From positions 1 to 40,532 of the forward strand of contig CABUUB010000009.1 in assembly GCA_902494625.1 (NCBI GenBank): a stretch of 40,532 nucleotides of DNA. Direction: 5' to 3'. Positions 32,276 to 40,453 of the stretch are shown one piece after another. Below the pieces are notes generated by a model. It was not told the origin of the DNA. It was given only the letters and a program-made list of their open reading frames with translations, and searched no databases. The DNA comes from an uncultured Collinsella sp. Lineage in GTDB: Bacteria; Actinomycetota; Coriobacteriia; Coriobacteriales; Coriobacteriaceae. Each line of letters starts with the position of its first letter. The stretch's first letter is position 1. The translations under genes were made by a program, and so were the position numbers.

Positions 32276-33214
32276 TTACAACACGGACCTGACCGCAGCT
32301 TCGATGCCGCCGGCGTCCAAACCGTACTTGTGCAGCAGATCAACCGCAGGACCGGATTCACCGTACACATCGCGCACGCCGACGCGACGCATCGGCACTG
32401 GATGCTGCTCCGCGAGCACCGAGGCAACGGCCTCGCCAAGACCGCCGATAATCGAATGCTCCTCGGCAGTGACCACGCGACCGGTCTTCTTGGCGCTGGC
32501 TACAACCAGGCGTTCATCGAGCGGCTTGATCGTATGCATATTGATGACCTCGGCTTCGATGCCATCGGCAGCGAGCGCCTCGGCAGTCTCAAGCGCCTCG
32601 GCGACCATAAGGCCACAAGCGATGATGGTCACATCGGACCCCTCGCGCACGACCACGCCGCGACCAATCTTGAACTCATAGTCCTCGTGATCGTTGATGA
32701 CCGGTGTTGCCAGGCGGCCGAAGCGCATGTAAACCGGGCCCTCAAACTCATAGGCGGCGCGCACGCAGGCACGAGCCTCGACGTCGTCGGCGGGAACGAC
32801 CACCGTCATACCCGGGATCGTGCGCATGAGCGCGATGTCCTCGCAGCACTGATGCGTGGCGCCGTCCTCGCCCACCGAAATGCCGGCATGGGTAGCGCCA
32901 ATCTTGACGTTGAGGTGCGGGTAGCCAATGGAATTGCGGACCTGCTCGTAGGCGCGACCGGCGGCAAACATCGCAAAGGTGCTCGCAAAAGCAACGCGGC
33001 CCGTGGTCGCGATGCCGGCGGCAAGACCCATCAGGTTGCTCTCGGCGATGCCGGCATCGTAAAAGCGCTCAGGGTGAGCAGCCTTAAACTTACCCGTCTG
33101 CGTAGCGGCAGCCAGGTCGGCATCGAGCACTACAAAGTCATCGTGCTCATTGCCCAGCTCGACGAGCGCCTCGCCGTAGCTTACGCGCGTGGCGACTTTT
33201 TTGACCTCTGCCAT
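32276..33214 (-). CDS. Transketolase, C-terminal subunit
   Basis: The protein has 312 residues covering the pyrimidine-binding and C-terminal domains of transketolase. It includes DAGIAESNLMGLAAGIA, with the cofactor-activating Glu, and GEDGATHQCCED. It forms the active thiamine diphosphate enzyme with the N subunit. Its ATG overlaps the N-subunit stop as TAATG, showing translational coupling. Split transketolases of this size are common in such sugar operons. Confidence 0.94.
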   Translation of the reverse strand: MAEVKKVATRVSYGEALVELGNEHDDFVVLDADLAAATQTGKFKAAHPERFYDAGIAESNLMGLAAGIATTGRVAFASTFAMFAAGRAYEQVRNSIGYPHLNVKIGATHAGISVGEDGATHQCCEDIALMRTIPGMTVVVPADDVEARACVRAAYEFEGPVYMRFGRLATPVINDHEDYEFKIGRGVVVREGSDVTIIACGLMVAEALETAEALAADGIEAEVINMHTIKPLDERLVVASAKKTGRVVTAEEHSIIGGLGEAVASVLAEQHPVPMRRVGVRDVYGESGPAVDLLHKYGLDAGGIEAAVRSVL

Positions 33215-34044
33215 TAGAGCTCCTCTCCTGCTGCCGCGAGCTCGGCCATGGCCTGCTCAAACTGCTCGTCATTGGGCGCCTTGCCATGCCAGCCCACCTG
33301 GTTTTCCATAAAGGAGACGCCCTTGCCCTTCACCGTCTCGGCGATAATGGCCACGGGCGAGTCGCTCACTTTGCGGGCCTCGGCAAAGGCGGCGGCAATC
33401 TGCGCCATGTCGTTACCGTCGGCGAGCTCGATCACATGCCACTTAAAGGCGCGGAACTTGTCAGCGAGCGGCATGGCCGAGTTGACTTCATCGATCGTGC
33501 CGTCAATCTGCAAGCCGTTGTGGTCGACGACGGCAACAAGATTGTCGAGCGCATGGTTGCCGGCGAACATGGCCGCCTCCCACACCTGGCCTTCCTCGCA
33601 CTCACCGTCGCCCAGCAACGTGTAGACGCGATAGCTGTCACCCCAGTGCTTTGCGGCGAGCGCCATTCCAACCGCGGCGGAGATGCCCTGACCGAGCGAT
33701 CCGGTGGACATATCGATGCCCGGGGCGTCGTTCATGTTGGGATGGCCCTGCAGTCGGCTGCCGATATGACGGAGCGTCTCGAGCTCTTCGACGGGAAAAT
33801 AGCCGCGATTTGCCAACACCGAATACAGGCCCGGCGCCGCGTGACCCTTGGAGAGCACAAAGCGATCGCGATCGGCCTTGTGAGGGTCGGCAGGATCGAT
33901 ATTCATTTCCTCAAAGTACAGATACGTCATGATGTCGGCAGCACCGAGCGATCCACCCGGATGTCCCGACTTGGCCGCGTGAACCGCAGTCACGACACCC
34001 TTCCTGACCTCATTGGCGACCTTCGCCAGCTCCTGGTTGGTCAT
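33214..34044 (-). CDS. Transketolase, N-terminal subunit
   Basis: The protein has 276 residues. It carries SGHPGGSLGAADI near the start and the thiamine diphosphate/metal motif GDGECEEGQVWEAAMFA in the middle. It supplies the diphosphate-binding half of transketolase, which moves two-carbon units between ketose and aldose phosphates. ATG 34044 has AGAGAGGA upstream; the frame extends 20 codons further but those lie in a hairpin. It follows the transaldolase gene by 63 bases. Confidence 0.94.
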   Translation of the reverse strand: MTNQELAKVANEVRKGVVTAVHAAKSGHPGGSLGAADIMTYLYFEEMNIDPADPHKADRDRFVLSKGHAAPGLYSVLANRGYFPVEELETLRHIGSRLQGHPNMNDAPGIDMSTGSLGQGISAAVGMALAAKHWGDSYRVYTLLGDGECEEGQVWEAAMFAGNHALDNLVAVVDHNGLQIDGTIDEVNSAMPLADKFRAFKWHVIELADGNDMAQIAAAFAEARKVSDSPVAIIAETVKGKGVSFMENQVGWHGKAPNDEQFEQAMAELAAAGEEL

Positions 34045-34067
34045 ACGAATTCCTCTCTTGAGAACAA

Positions 34068-34096
34068 CCCCGGCACCGGATGACGCGATGCCGGGG
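34068..34096 (-). promoter_or_regulatory. Hairpin between transaldolase and transketolase genes
   Basis: CCCCGGCA (34068-34075) pairs with TGCCGGGG (34089-34096). It has no T tract, so it more likely shapes mRNA stability than ends transcription. Confidence 0.5.
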
Positions 34097-34107
34097 CAAT
34101 CCACTCG

Positions 34108-34791
34108 TTAAGCCTGAGCGACGACCTTCTGCCAGTCAGCCTCGAACGAGGCAAGGCCCTGGTCGGTCAGCGGGTGATGCAGGCACTTCTTGAGAGCGGC
34201 CATGGGCACGGTCGCGATGTCGGCGCCAAGAAGAGCCGCCTGGGTCACATGGTTGGGCGTGCGGACCGAAGCGGTGATGATCTCAACGGTGTCGTCGACG
34301 TTCTTGCCGGTCCAGTCATAGTTCTTGATGCAAGTCACAACATTGTCGAGCTGCGAGATGCCGTCCTCGGCGATGTCGTCAAAGCGGCCGACAAACGGGC
34401 TGATGTAGCGGGCACCGGCGTTGGCGGCCATAAGGGCCTGCGTCGGCGAGAAGACGAGCGTCATGTTGACGCGCACGCCTGCATCGGCCAGCGCGCGGCA
34501 GGCGGCGAGGCCGGCCTCGCAGACGGGGAGCTTGACCACGATGTTGGGGGCGAGGGCAGCAAGGCGCTTGCCCTCCTCGATCATGCCCTCGGCCGTGGTG
34601 GCGGTAGACTCGGCAGACACGGGCAGACCCTCGCAGAGCTCGGCAATCTTGAGCATATGGGGCTCAAAGTCGGCGAGCTTACCGCCGGTCTTGGCGTACA
34701 GGGACGGATTGGTGGTAACACCGGCCAGGCAGCCCCAGCTCTTGGCCTCAGCAATCTCGTCAAGGTTGGCGGTATCGATAAAGAACTTCAT
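34108..34791 (-). CDS. Small transaldolase (FSA/TalC-like)
   Basis: The protein has 227 residues, the length of the single-domain transaldolase/fructose-6-phosphate aldolase group. K87 in NIVVKLPV is the Schiff-base lysine; MKFFIDTANLDEI starts the protein and GVTTNPSL lies at 24-31. These enzymes transfer dihydroxyacetone units or cleave fructose-6-phosphate; the exact activity cannot be told. ATG 34791 has GAAGGAG at good spacing. It sits between the GatZ-like gene and the transketolase genes. Confidence 0.93.
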   Translation of the reverse strand: MKFFIDTANLDEIAEAKSWGCLAGVTTNPSLYAKTGGKLADFEPHMLKIAELCEGLPVSAESTATTAEGMIEEGKRLAALAPNIVVKLPVCEAGLAACRALADAGVRVNMTLVFSPTQALMAANAGARYISPFVGRFDDIAEDGISQLDNVVTCIKNYDWTGKNVDDTVEIITASVRTPNHVTQAALLGADIATVPMAALKKCLHHPLTDQGLASFEADWQKVVAQA

Positions 34792-34830
34792 GGTGCAAAC
34801 TCCTTCGGAGGAATCCAAAACTCAAAAGAA

Positions 34831-34897
34831 AGGACAAAGGGGATGCCCCTTTGTCCTATGTGCCGGGCCTGCAGCTGGGACATGCCCCAGGCCCGGC
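34831..34897 (-). terminator. Two hairpins between the GatZ-like and transaldolase genes
   Basis: The first in the transcript is GCCGGGCCTG/CAGGCCCGGC (34897-34862). The second is a perfect 12-bp stem AGGACAAAGGGG/CCCCTTTGTCCT with a 3-nt loop (34857-34831), followed by TTCTTTTGAGTTTTGG. The second looks like an intrinsic, possibly partial, terminator inside the operon. Confidence 0.65.
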
Positions 34898-34916
34898 GTC
34901 GTGTAGGAAAAACTAC

Positions 34917-36191
34917 TTAGTCCTCGAGAGCCTTCTCGATGCGGCTCGTAACGCCCTTGAGGTTAAGACCGACGACGTACTGCTTGATCGGGCGCTTGAT
35001 GTGCTCGATCACAAAGCGCTTGCCGTCGATGTCTTGGGCAGCGAGGTTGCGATAGAGCTTCTCGACCTGCTCCTTGACCTCGGGATCGTTGAACGCGTAG
35101 TGGCCGGAGACATCCAGAATCTTCAGGCTGAGCTCGTCGTCGGCCAGAATGTCGTCAACCTGCAGGTTGACATCGTCGCCAGTCATCCACTTGCGCCAGC
35201 GCTCGGTCTTGATGGCCTTGACCAGCAGCGTGTGATACAGGTCGGAGGGATCGTCGCACAGGCCGTTGTCGACCAGAATCTGCTCGGTAGCGCAGAGTTT
35301 GAGGTAAGCGCGGGTCTCCTCGGTGCCATACTGCGGAGCAACGTTGGAAGCGGTCACGTGTGCCGGGATATGCTCGAGCAGCGTCGCGTCATCCAGGTAG
35401 TCGGCGTTGTGCTCCTTCAGACCCACGCCGTAGCGCTTGGCCATATCGGCAAGCTCGCGAGCGTTCTTGAAGTTGTAGTGACCGACCTGCTCCGTCCAGC
35501 GGGTAAGGGTGCCGGTCTGGCCGACGATAAAGGTGGGCATGGGGCAGCCGCGCTTCTCGAGCTCGGGCTGCAGCTGAGAAATGAACTCCTCGTACTTATC
35601 GGTAGAGGTCAAGCCGCCATTGGTCTCCTCGGTACCGACCTCATAGGCAACCTCGGGCAGGTTATGCTCGCGACGGTATTGCTCAAGGTAGTCGATAAGA
35701 TCAATCGTACGGCGAAGCACCACGTCGAGCGGAATAACCTTGCCGATCTGATAGGGGTCCTTGGTGGGGTCGACCATCAGCAGGTCAAAGCCCGCCTCCA
35801 TGTCGGCGACAAAGGACTTGCGGGCGAGCTCCATGGCCTCGTCCTCGGGCAGGTGGGCGTTACGCTCCTCGTCGCGCTGCCACGGACCGCCGTGATCGCG
35901 GCACAGGTAGTACGGACCGGTGTAACCCACCTCGTCGGCAACCTTCTTGATGTCGGCGGCAAAGCGCGTCTGGTCCCAACCGTTGACGTAGCCGGCGCCC
36001 ATCTCGTCCATATCGACCTGGTTGCGGCTAGCGATAAACATGGGCGGGAAATCCTCGTCCTTGGCAAGCTCGAACACGGCCTGAATCAGGTTGGGGCTCA
36101 TGGGGCCAATGCCGACCATGGTTGCGTGATCGCCGCTATCCTGCAGCTTGAGCATGCCCTGAACGGCCTGACGGATGGTGAGGTTGGACAT
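34917..36191 (-). CDS. GatZ/KbaZ family protein (tagatose-bisphosphate aldolase subunit or 4-epimerase-like)
   Basis: The protein has 424 residues, matching the family length. Typical stretches are VGIGPMSPNLIQAVFELA near residue 27, YYLCRDHGGPWQ near 94 and AYEVGTEETNGG near 187. In E. coli, GatZ/KbaZ support the catalytic GatY/KbaY aldolase, but neither that subunit nor a tagatose-6-phosphate kinase is found here. Some relatives act alone as tagatose-6-phosphate 4-epimerases, which would give fructose-6-phosphate and fit this operon; that is an inference. ATG 36191 has AGAAGGAG upstream. A 144-base gap with a pseudoknot-like structure precedes it. Confidence 0.88.
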   Translation of the reverse strand: MSNLTIRQAVQGMLKLQDSGDHATMVGIGPMSPNLIQAVFELAKDEDFPPMFIASRNQVDMDEMGAGYVNGWDQTRFAADIKKVADEVGYTGPYYLCRDHGGPWQRDEERNAHLPEDEAMELARKSFVADMEAGFDLLMVDPTKDPYQIGKVIPLDVVLRRTIDLIDYLEQYRREHNLPEVAYEVGTEETNGGLTSTDKYEEFISQLQPELEKRGCPMPTFIVGQTGTLTRWTEQVGHYNFKNARELADMAKRYGVGLKEHNADYLDDATLLEHIPAHVTASNVAPQYGTEETRAYLKLCATEQILVDNGLCDDPSDLYHTLLVKAIKTERWRKWMTGDDVNLQVDDILADDELSLKILDVSGHYAFNDPEVKEQVEKLYRNLAAQDIDGKRFVIEHIKRPIKQYVVGLNLKGVTSRIEKALED

Positions 36192-36260
36192 TTTGTTCTC
36201 CTTCTCCAGAGGATTTTTGACAAAAGTTCCCTGGGACCCAGATGCGGGCCCTATCAGTAC

Positions 36261-36324
36261 GGATGGATTTTGTTGTGTAGGGGCGGTTGTGCGGAGTCAA
36301 ATCCATCCCTCCGCACAACCGGAG
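36261..36324 (-). promoter_or_regulatory. Candidate H-type pseudoknot in the EIIBC to GatZ-like intergenic RNA
   Basis: In the transcript GGTTGTGCGGAG (36320-36309) pairs with CTCCGCACAACC (36296-36285), a perfect 12-bp stem. Its 12-nt loop contains GGATGGATTT (36308-36299), which is perfectly complementary to AAATCCATCC (36270-36261) downstream. The interleaved order is that of an H-type pseudoknot. A competing small hairpin CTCCG/CGGAG (36324-36309) uses the first arm. A third hairpin with GGGCCC and GGGTCC arms lies just downstream (36252-36234). Confidence 0.6.
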
Positions 36325-36335
36325 TCCTTAAAGGT

Positions 36336-37808
36336 TTACTTGGCCTGCTTATCGAGCGTGGGCTTCATGGCAATCAGGATTGCAGCGGCGACCACGGAGC
36401 CAATCACGATGTCCAGGCAGAACAGCGCGACGTTGTTGGTGGCAAGGGCGACGATAAAGCCACCGTGCGGGACGTAGCAGTCGATGCCCTGGAAGGCGGC
36501 AAGCGCGGCACCCACAGCAGAGCCGATGCAAATGCCGGGAAGGGTGTGACCGAGGTCCTTGACCGCGAAGGGGATAGCGCCCTCGGTAATACCGATGCAG
36601 CCCATGAACAGTGCGGAGATACCCATCTGGCGATCGGCGTCATCGAACTTGTTCTTGGCAATGAGCGCTGCAAGACCGCAAGCAATCGGGGGAATGGCGA
36701 CGGCGACGCGGAACATACCGTTGGGGCCGTAGATGCCGGAGGCCATGATGGCCATAGTAAAGGTCGAAGCGGTCTTGTTGATGGGGCCACCCATATCGAA
36801 GGCGGTCATAACGCCAATGACCAGGCCCAGGACGACGGCGGAGCCGCCCTGCAGGCTACCGAGCACGTTGGTGAGCCAATCCATCACAAAGCCAAGCGGC
36901 GTGGCCAGGATGTAGATGTAGGCCATGCCCAGGACGAGCGAGGTCAGAATCGGGATGATCAGAATCGGCATGATGGTCTGGATGGTGTTGTTGACCTTCC
37001 AGGTCTTCATCCAGCGGACAAAGTAACCGCAGATGACAGCCATGATCATGGCGCCCAAGAAGCCAGTCGAAACGCTGTTGCCGCTCGGGGTGACGACGGC
37101 GTTGTTGACCAGGTAGCCCAGGACAAAACCGGGGGCGAGCGCGGGCTTGCCGGCCATCGAGTAGGCGATGTATGCCGCAAGCACCGGAATCATCATGGAG
37201 ATGCCGGCCATGCCGATGGTGTTAAGGCTCACCATCAACGGGTTGGTGACCTCCATACCGCTAGCACCGGCAGTACCGGATGCCAACGAGAAGGCGAGGA
37301 ACACGCCACCGATAACGACAATGGGGATAAAATAGGAAACGCCGGTATTGAATGCATTGAGCAGCGTCTTGCCAGGATCGGCAAAGATAGACTGCTTGGA
37401 CGCCGGTGTCGGGGCCTGCGGGGCAGCGGAGACGGCCTTCTTCTCTGCCTTGGCCTCGGCCTTGGGCGCGTCAACGGCGCCACCCGTCGCCTTGATAATC
37501 TCAACAGCCTGGTCGATGATCTTGACCGGATCGGCGATTACATCGGAAGTACCGACCTTGAGGAACTTGCCCTCGGCCGTCTTCTGCTCAAAACGGTCCT
37601 CGTTCTCGACACCCACGTCGACGGACTCCAGGACCAGGTCGGCGGAGTCCACGTCTTCCTGCGTGAGCTCATTCTCGATACCCAGGCCACCCTGAGCCTC
37701 GACCTTGCACTCGATGCCACGGGCGGCGCATTCATCCTGAATCGCCTTCTGGGCCATATACGTGTGGGCGATACCCACGGTACAGGCGGCAACGCCTACG
37801 ATCTTCAT
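36336..37808 (-). CDS. PTS fructose-type EIIBC component
   Basis: The protein has 490 residues. Residues 1-100 are the EIIB domain, with the phosphocysteine C9 in AACTVGIAHTYMAQ. An Ala/Lys/Pro-rich linker (about 105-145) joins it to the membrane EIIC domain, whose hydrophobic helices fill about 150-480 and include FDMGGPINKTA and PHGGFIV, typical of fructose-family transporters. It imports and phosphorylates a sugar; fructose, tagatose or a related ketose or polyol are candidates. ATG 37808 has AGAGGGA upstream; the upstream extension is not coding. It is the first gene of the operon. Confidence 0.95.
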   Translation of the reverse strand: MKIVGVAACTVGIAHTYMAQKAIQDECAARGIECKVEAQGGLGIENELTQEDVDSADLVLESVDVGVENEDRFEQKTAEGKFLKVGTSDVIADPVKIIDQAVEIIKATGGAVDAPKAEAKAEKKAVSAAPQAPTPASKQSIFADPGKTLLNAFNTGVSYFIPIVVIGGVFLAFSLASGTAGASGMEVTNPLMVSLNTIGMAGISMMIPVLAAYIAYSMAGKPALAPGFVLGYLVNNAVVTPSGNSVSTGFLGAMIMAVICGYFVRWMKTWKVNNTIQTIMPILIIPILTSLVLGMAYIYILATPLGFVMDWLTNVLGSLQGGSAVVLGLVIGVMTAFDMGGPINKTASTFTMAIMASGIYGPNGMFRVAVAIPPIACGLAALIAKNKFDDADRQMGISALFMGCIGITEGAIPFAVKDLGHTLPGICIGSAVGAALAAFQGIDCYVPHGGFIVALATNNVALFCLDIVIGSVVAAAILIAMKPTLDKQAK

Positions 37809-37908
37809 TGCTTCCCTCTTTTCATAGAGTTGCGTGCGCAAGACACCGTTTGCGGAGGCCTCCGGAGCATCCCCTGCCGTTTGGACTTGCTGTCTTTTCG
37901 ACAAGACC

Positions 37909-37999
37909 AATATAGGTGCTCAATTTTCTTAATGCCAGCTTATTTCGGTAAACGCGCAGGTCAGAGCGTTGGTTACGCTATTTAGTTATGCGTTTAACC
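37909..37999 (-). promoter_or_regulatory. PTS operon promoter with LacI-type half-sites
   Basis: TGGCAT (37937-37932) and TATATT (37914-37909) on the minus strand are 17 bp apart. Upstream lie three related half-sites: GGTAAACGC (37947-37955), GGTTACGC (37971-37978) and GCGTTTAACC (37990-37999, inverted). TTGGTTA and TAACCAA thus flank the divergent lacI region. The rest of the 415-bp gap to 38223 is AT-richer and shows no gene. Confidence 0.5.
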
Positions 38000-38223
38000 A
38001 AAAATGAATCCTGCGATTTTACCCTCGATTTCAAAAGTCAAGAAGTATTTGATTTTCTCGGTAGACGGCAGATACGCATGCCGGTCACAAATTTCGACCC
38101 CACCCGTATACCGCATTTGTTGCATACTCATATGAAAGGAAAAGGTCGCTCACCGAAGCGCATCCCTCACCAAGACTCAAAGTCATCATGTTGGAAAATG
38201 CTCATCTGTCGGAAGGAGTCGCT

Positions 38224-39234
38224 GTGGCAAAACAGCGCGTTACGATTGCAGACGTCGCTCGAGAGGCGGGAACCTCGACGGCAAGCGTCTCGTATTACCT
38301 CAACGACAAACGAGAAAAGCTTAGCGAGAAGACGCAGACAAAGATTGCGCGCGTCATCAAGGAACTCGGATACGTTCCCAACGCCCAAGCGCAAACGCTC
38401 ACCGGCAAGCAGACCCACGTCATCGCCATCATCATTTTGGATAACACCAACAAGTGGGCGGGCCTCGTCCTCAACGGCATGGAACAGGTCATGCTCCCCG
38501 CGGGTTATCAAACGGTCGTTTGCACGAGCAACTTTAACCCCGAGACCGAGCTCATGTACGTCGACAAGATGCTCTCGCTGGGCGTCGATGGTTTTATCAT
38601 CCAGCCCACGGCAAATTTCAAGGCCGTCCACGACCGCATCAAGCGCGCCGGCAAGCCCGTCGTCTTTTTTGACGCGGCCATCTACAGCCCAGGCACCAGC
38701 TGGATCAAAACCAACCTCTACGACGGCGTGTACAACGCCACGCAGGCGCTTCTCGATGCCGGCTACGAGGACTTTTTCTCCATTGCCGCCAATATGACCG
38801 AAATGCGCACCCGCATGGAACGTTTTCAGGGATATGCCGAGGCGTTAGCCGCGAATGGGCAGCTCTACAAAGCCATCCCCATCGATCACAACAAGCCGTC
38901 AATCAACGAGCTCACCGAATACTTTAAATACAAGTTCAACCCCGCCAAGCGCACACTCATCTTCGTACAAAACCAATGGGCACTTCCCCGTGTCTACAAG
39001 GCCCTCCAACCCATGGCCCATCTACTTCCGCAGCAAATAGGTCTTTTGGGACTCAACTGCGAAGACTGGACCAACCTCACCACGCCGACCGTCTCCACGA
39101 TCATCGAGCCCGTCGACCAGGAAGGCAGGGAAGCGGCCGAGATGCTGCTCGCCTTGCTTGATGGCAGCAGCCAACCCGGCGAGCAGCGCATTCTCGAGTG
39201 CAAGCTCAACTGGCTCGACTCCACCTCGATCTAG
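38224..39234 (+). CDS. LacI family regulator of the PTS operon
   Basis: The protein has 336 residues. The N-terminal helix-turn-helix reads VTIADVAREAGTSTASVSYYL with the hinge PNAQAQTLTGK, and a sugar-sensing domain follows. GTG 38224 was chosen because GGAAGGAG lies six bases upstream; the ATG at 38188 would add 12 residues covering that site. It is divergent from the PTS operon, the usual arrangement of a local repressor, and the half-sites between them support self and operon control. The effector is probably the phosphorylated sugar. Confidence 0.93.
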   Translation: MAKQRVTIADVAREAGTSTASVSYYLNDKREKLSEKTQTKIARVIKELGYVPNAQAQTLTGKQTHVIAIIILDNTNKWAGLVLNGMEQVMLPAGYQTVVCTSNFNPETELMYVDKMLSLGVDGFIIQPTANFKAVHDRIKRAGKPVVFFDAAIYSPGTSWIKTNLYDGVYNATQALLDAGYEDFFSIAANMTEMRTRMERFQGYAEALAANGQLYKAIPIDHNKPSINELTEYFKYKFNPAKRTLIFVQNQWALPRVYKALQPMAHLLPQQIGLLGLNCEDWTNLTTPTVSTIIEPVDQEGREAAEMLLALLDGSSQPGEQRILECKLNWLDSTSI

Positions 39235-39353
39235 ACCGCGAGACAAATTAATCAGTAGTGTTTGTCCCAAATCTTAAGTATTTGTTCGATAGAACGGCCC
39301 CTGCCGGCTCCTGCTAGACTGGTAGATTCCCAACCGTCCCTCCAGGAGCCTCA

Positions 39354-40337
39354 ATGTCGCGCAAGTCCGCCTACAAGCAAGTACTTTCCATCGGCACCGC
39401 CGTGGTGCTGGGGTTTGCACTGTTTACGGGATCGCTTGACGGGGCGCCCAAGCTGCTGTCGCCGCAAAGCGATGAACAGGCGGCGGCTCTGGCCGAAAAA
39501 CAAAACGAGAGCCCCAGCCGCACCGACGACGAGGCAGACCTGGTCGCCCGGCTCGAATCGGGAACAGCGAGTTCCTCGGACTCTCAAAATAGCCAAGACT
39601 CTGGCGATGGCTCCGATTCCGCCGCAACCGACACCGGCGACGGCGCTTCCGCGGACAGTGCCGCCACCCCCATCGACGAGGTCGAAAACCCCGATCTCGA
39701 CCGCGCCCGCGGCGTATACCTCAGCAGCATTCCCGACTACGCGGGTAACCCCTATGTTGCCCTGCGCGCCGACAGCACGCACCCGCTCGGCACGCCGTCA
39801 TTCACGCTCGATGAATACGAGCGGGCTACAGAAGAGGGTTGCTTTAAGAAGTTCTCCAAGCTCGACAGCCTGGGCCGCACCCGCAAAGCGCTCGCCTGCG
39901 TGGGCCCCGAATCACTCGGTCAAGGCGAGCGCGGCGATATCTCGCGCATCCATCCCGCCGGATGGCGCCAGCAGCGCTACGACTTTATTCCGGGCCAGAG
40001 CCTCTACAACCGCTGTCATCTCATCGCCTGGTCGCTCTGCGGCGAAAACGCCAACCGCAAGAATCTCCTCACCGGCACGCGTTATCTCAACGAGACAGGC
40101 ATGCTGCCGTTTGAGGAGCAGATTCTCGGCTACATCCGCGAGACGGGCAACCACGTGCTCTATCGCGTCACACCCATGTATAACGAAGAGGAACTTGTCT
40201 GCCGCGGCGTGCGCCTTGAGGCGCAATCGGTCGAGGACCACGGCAAGACCCTCTGCTTCCACGTGTACTGCTACAACCTGCAGCCGCACGTGCAGATCGA
40301 CTACGCCACCGGCCGCAACCAGGCATCCGGAGACTAG
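39354..40337 (+). CDS. Secreted DNA/RNA non-specific endonuclease
   Basis: The protein has 327 residues. An N-terminal hydrophobic segment (about 8-26) is a signal peptide or anchor; residues 50-115 are a Ser/Asp/Ala-rich linker. The C-terminal domain (about 118-312) matches the Endonuclease_NS_2 type: NRCHLIAW at 219-226, with His222 as the likely general base, then GENANRKNL at 230-238 with metal-ligand Asn, and GTRYLNETGML. NRCH replaces the DRGH of classical enzymes, as in streptococcal secreted DNases. It should degrade extracellular nucleic acid. ATG 39354 has AGGAG six bases upstream. An IS element lies 78 bases beyond its stop. Confidence 0.9.
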   Translation: MSRKSAYKQVLSIGTAVVLGFALFTGSLDGAPKLLSPQSDEQAAALAEKQNESPSRTDDEADLVARLESGTASSSDSQNSQDSGDGSDSAATDTGDGASADSAATPIDEVENPDLDRARGVYLSSIPDYAGNPYVALRADSTHPLGTPSFTLDEYERATEEGCFKKFSKLDSLGRTRKALACVGPESLGQGERGDISRIHPAGWRQQRYDFIPGQSLYNRCHLIAWSLCGENANRKNLLTGTRYLNETGMLPFEEQILGYIRETGNHVLYRVTPMYNEEELVCRGVRLEAQSVEDHGKTLCFHVYCYNLQPHVQIDYATGRNQASGD

Positions 40338-40415
40338 TGCCGACCGCACCGCCCGTAACCCAAAAATGATTCGTTTTCCTCCGTCCCCATGGGATCAAAA
40401 AGGCCGCCCTGGATT

Positions 40416-40441
40416 TGAACTGCGTCCCAAATCTTGGACGC
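40416..40441 (-). mobile_element. Terminal end of an IS3-family (IS150-like) element
   Basis: TGAACTGCG followed by CCCAAATCTTGGACG resembles the terminal inverted repeats of IS150-type elements, which begin TG. It lies 12 bases outside the transposase stop. The other end is beyond the window. Confidence 0.6.
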
Positions 40442-40453
40442 CCTAAATAGCGA

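Noticed and set aside
39264..39275. GTCCCAAATCTT shared with the IS end at 40424-40435 as a trace of a second IS insertion.
   Set aside because: A 12-base match is expected by chance many times in a window of this size, and no IS end structure surrounds it.
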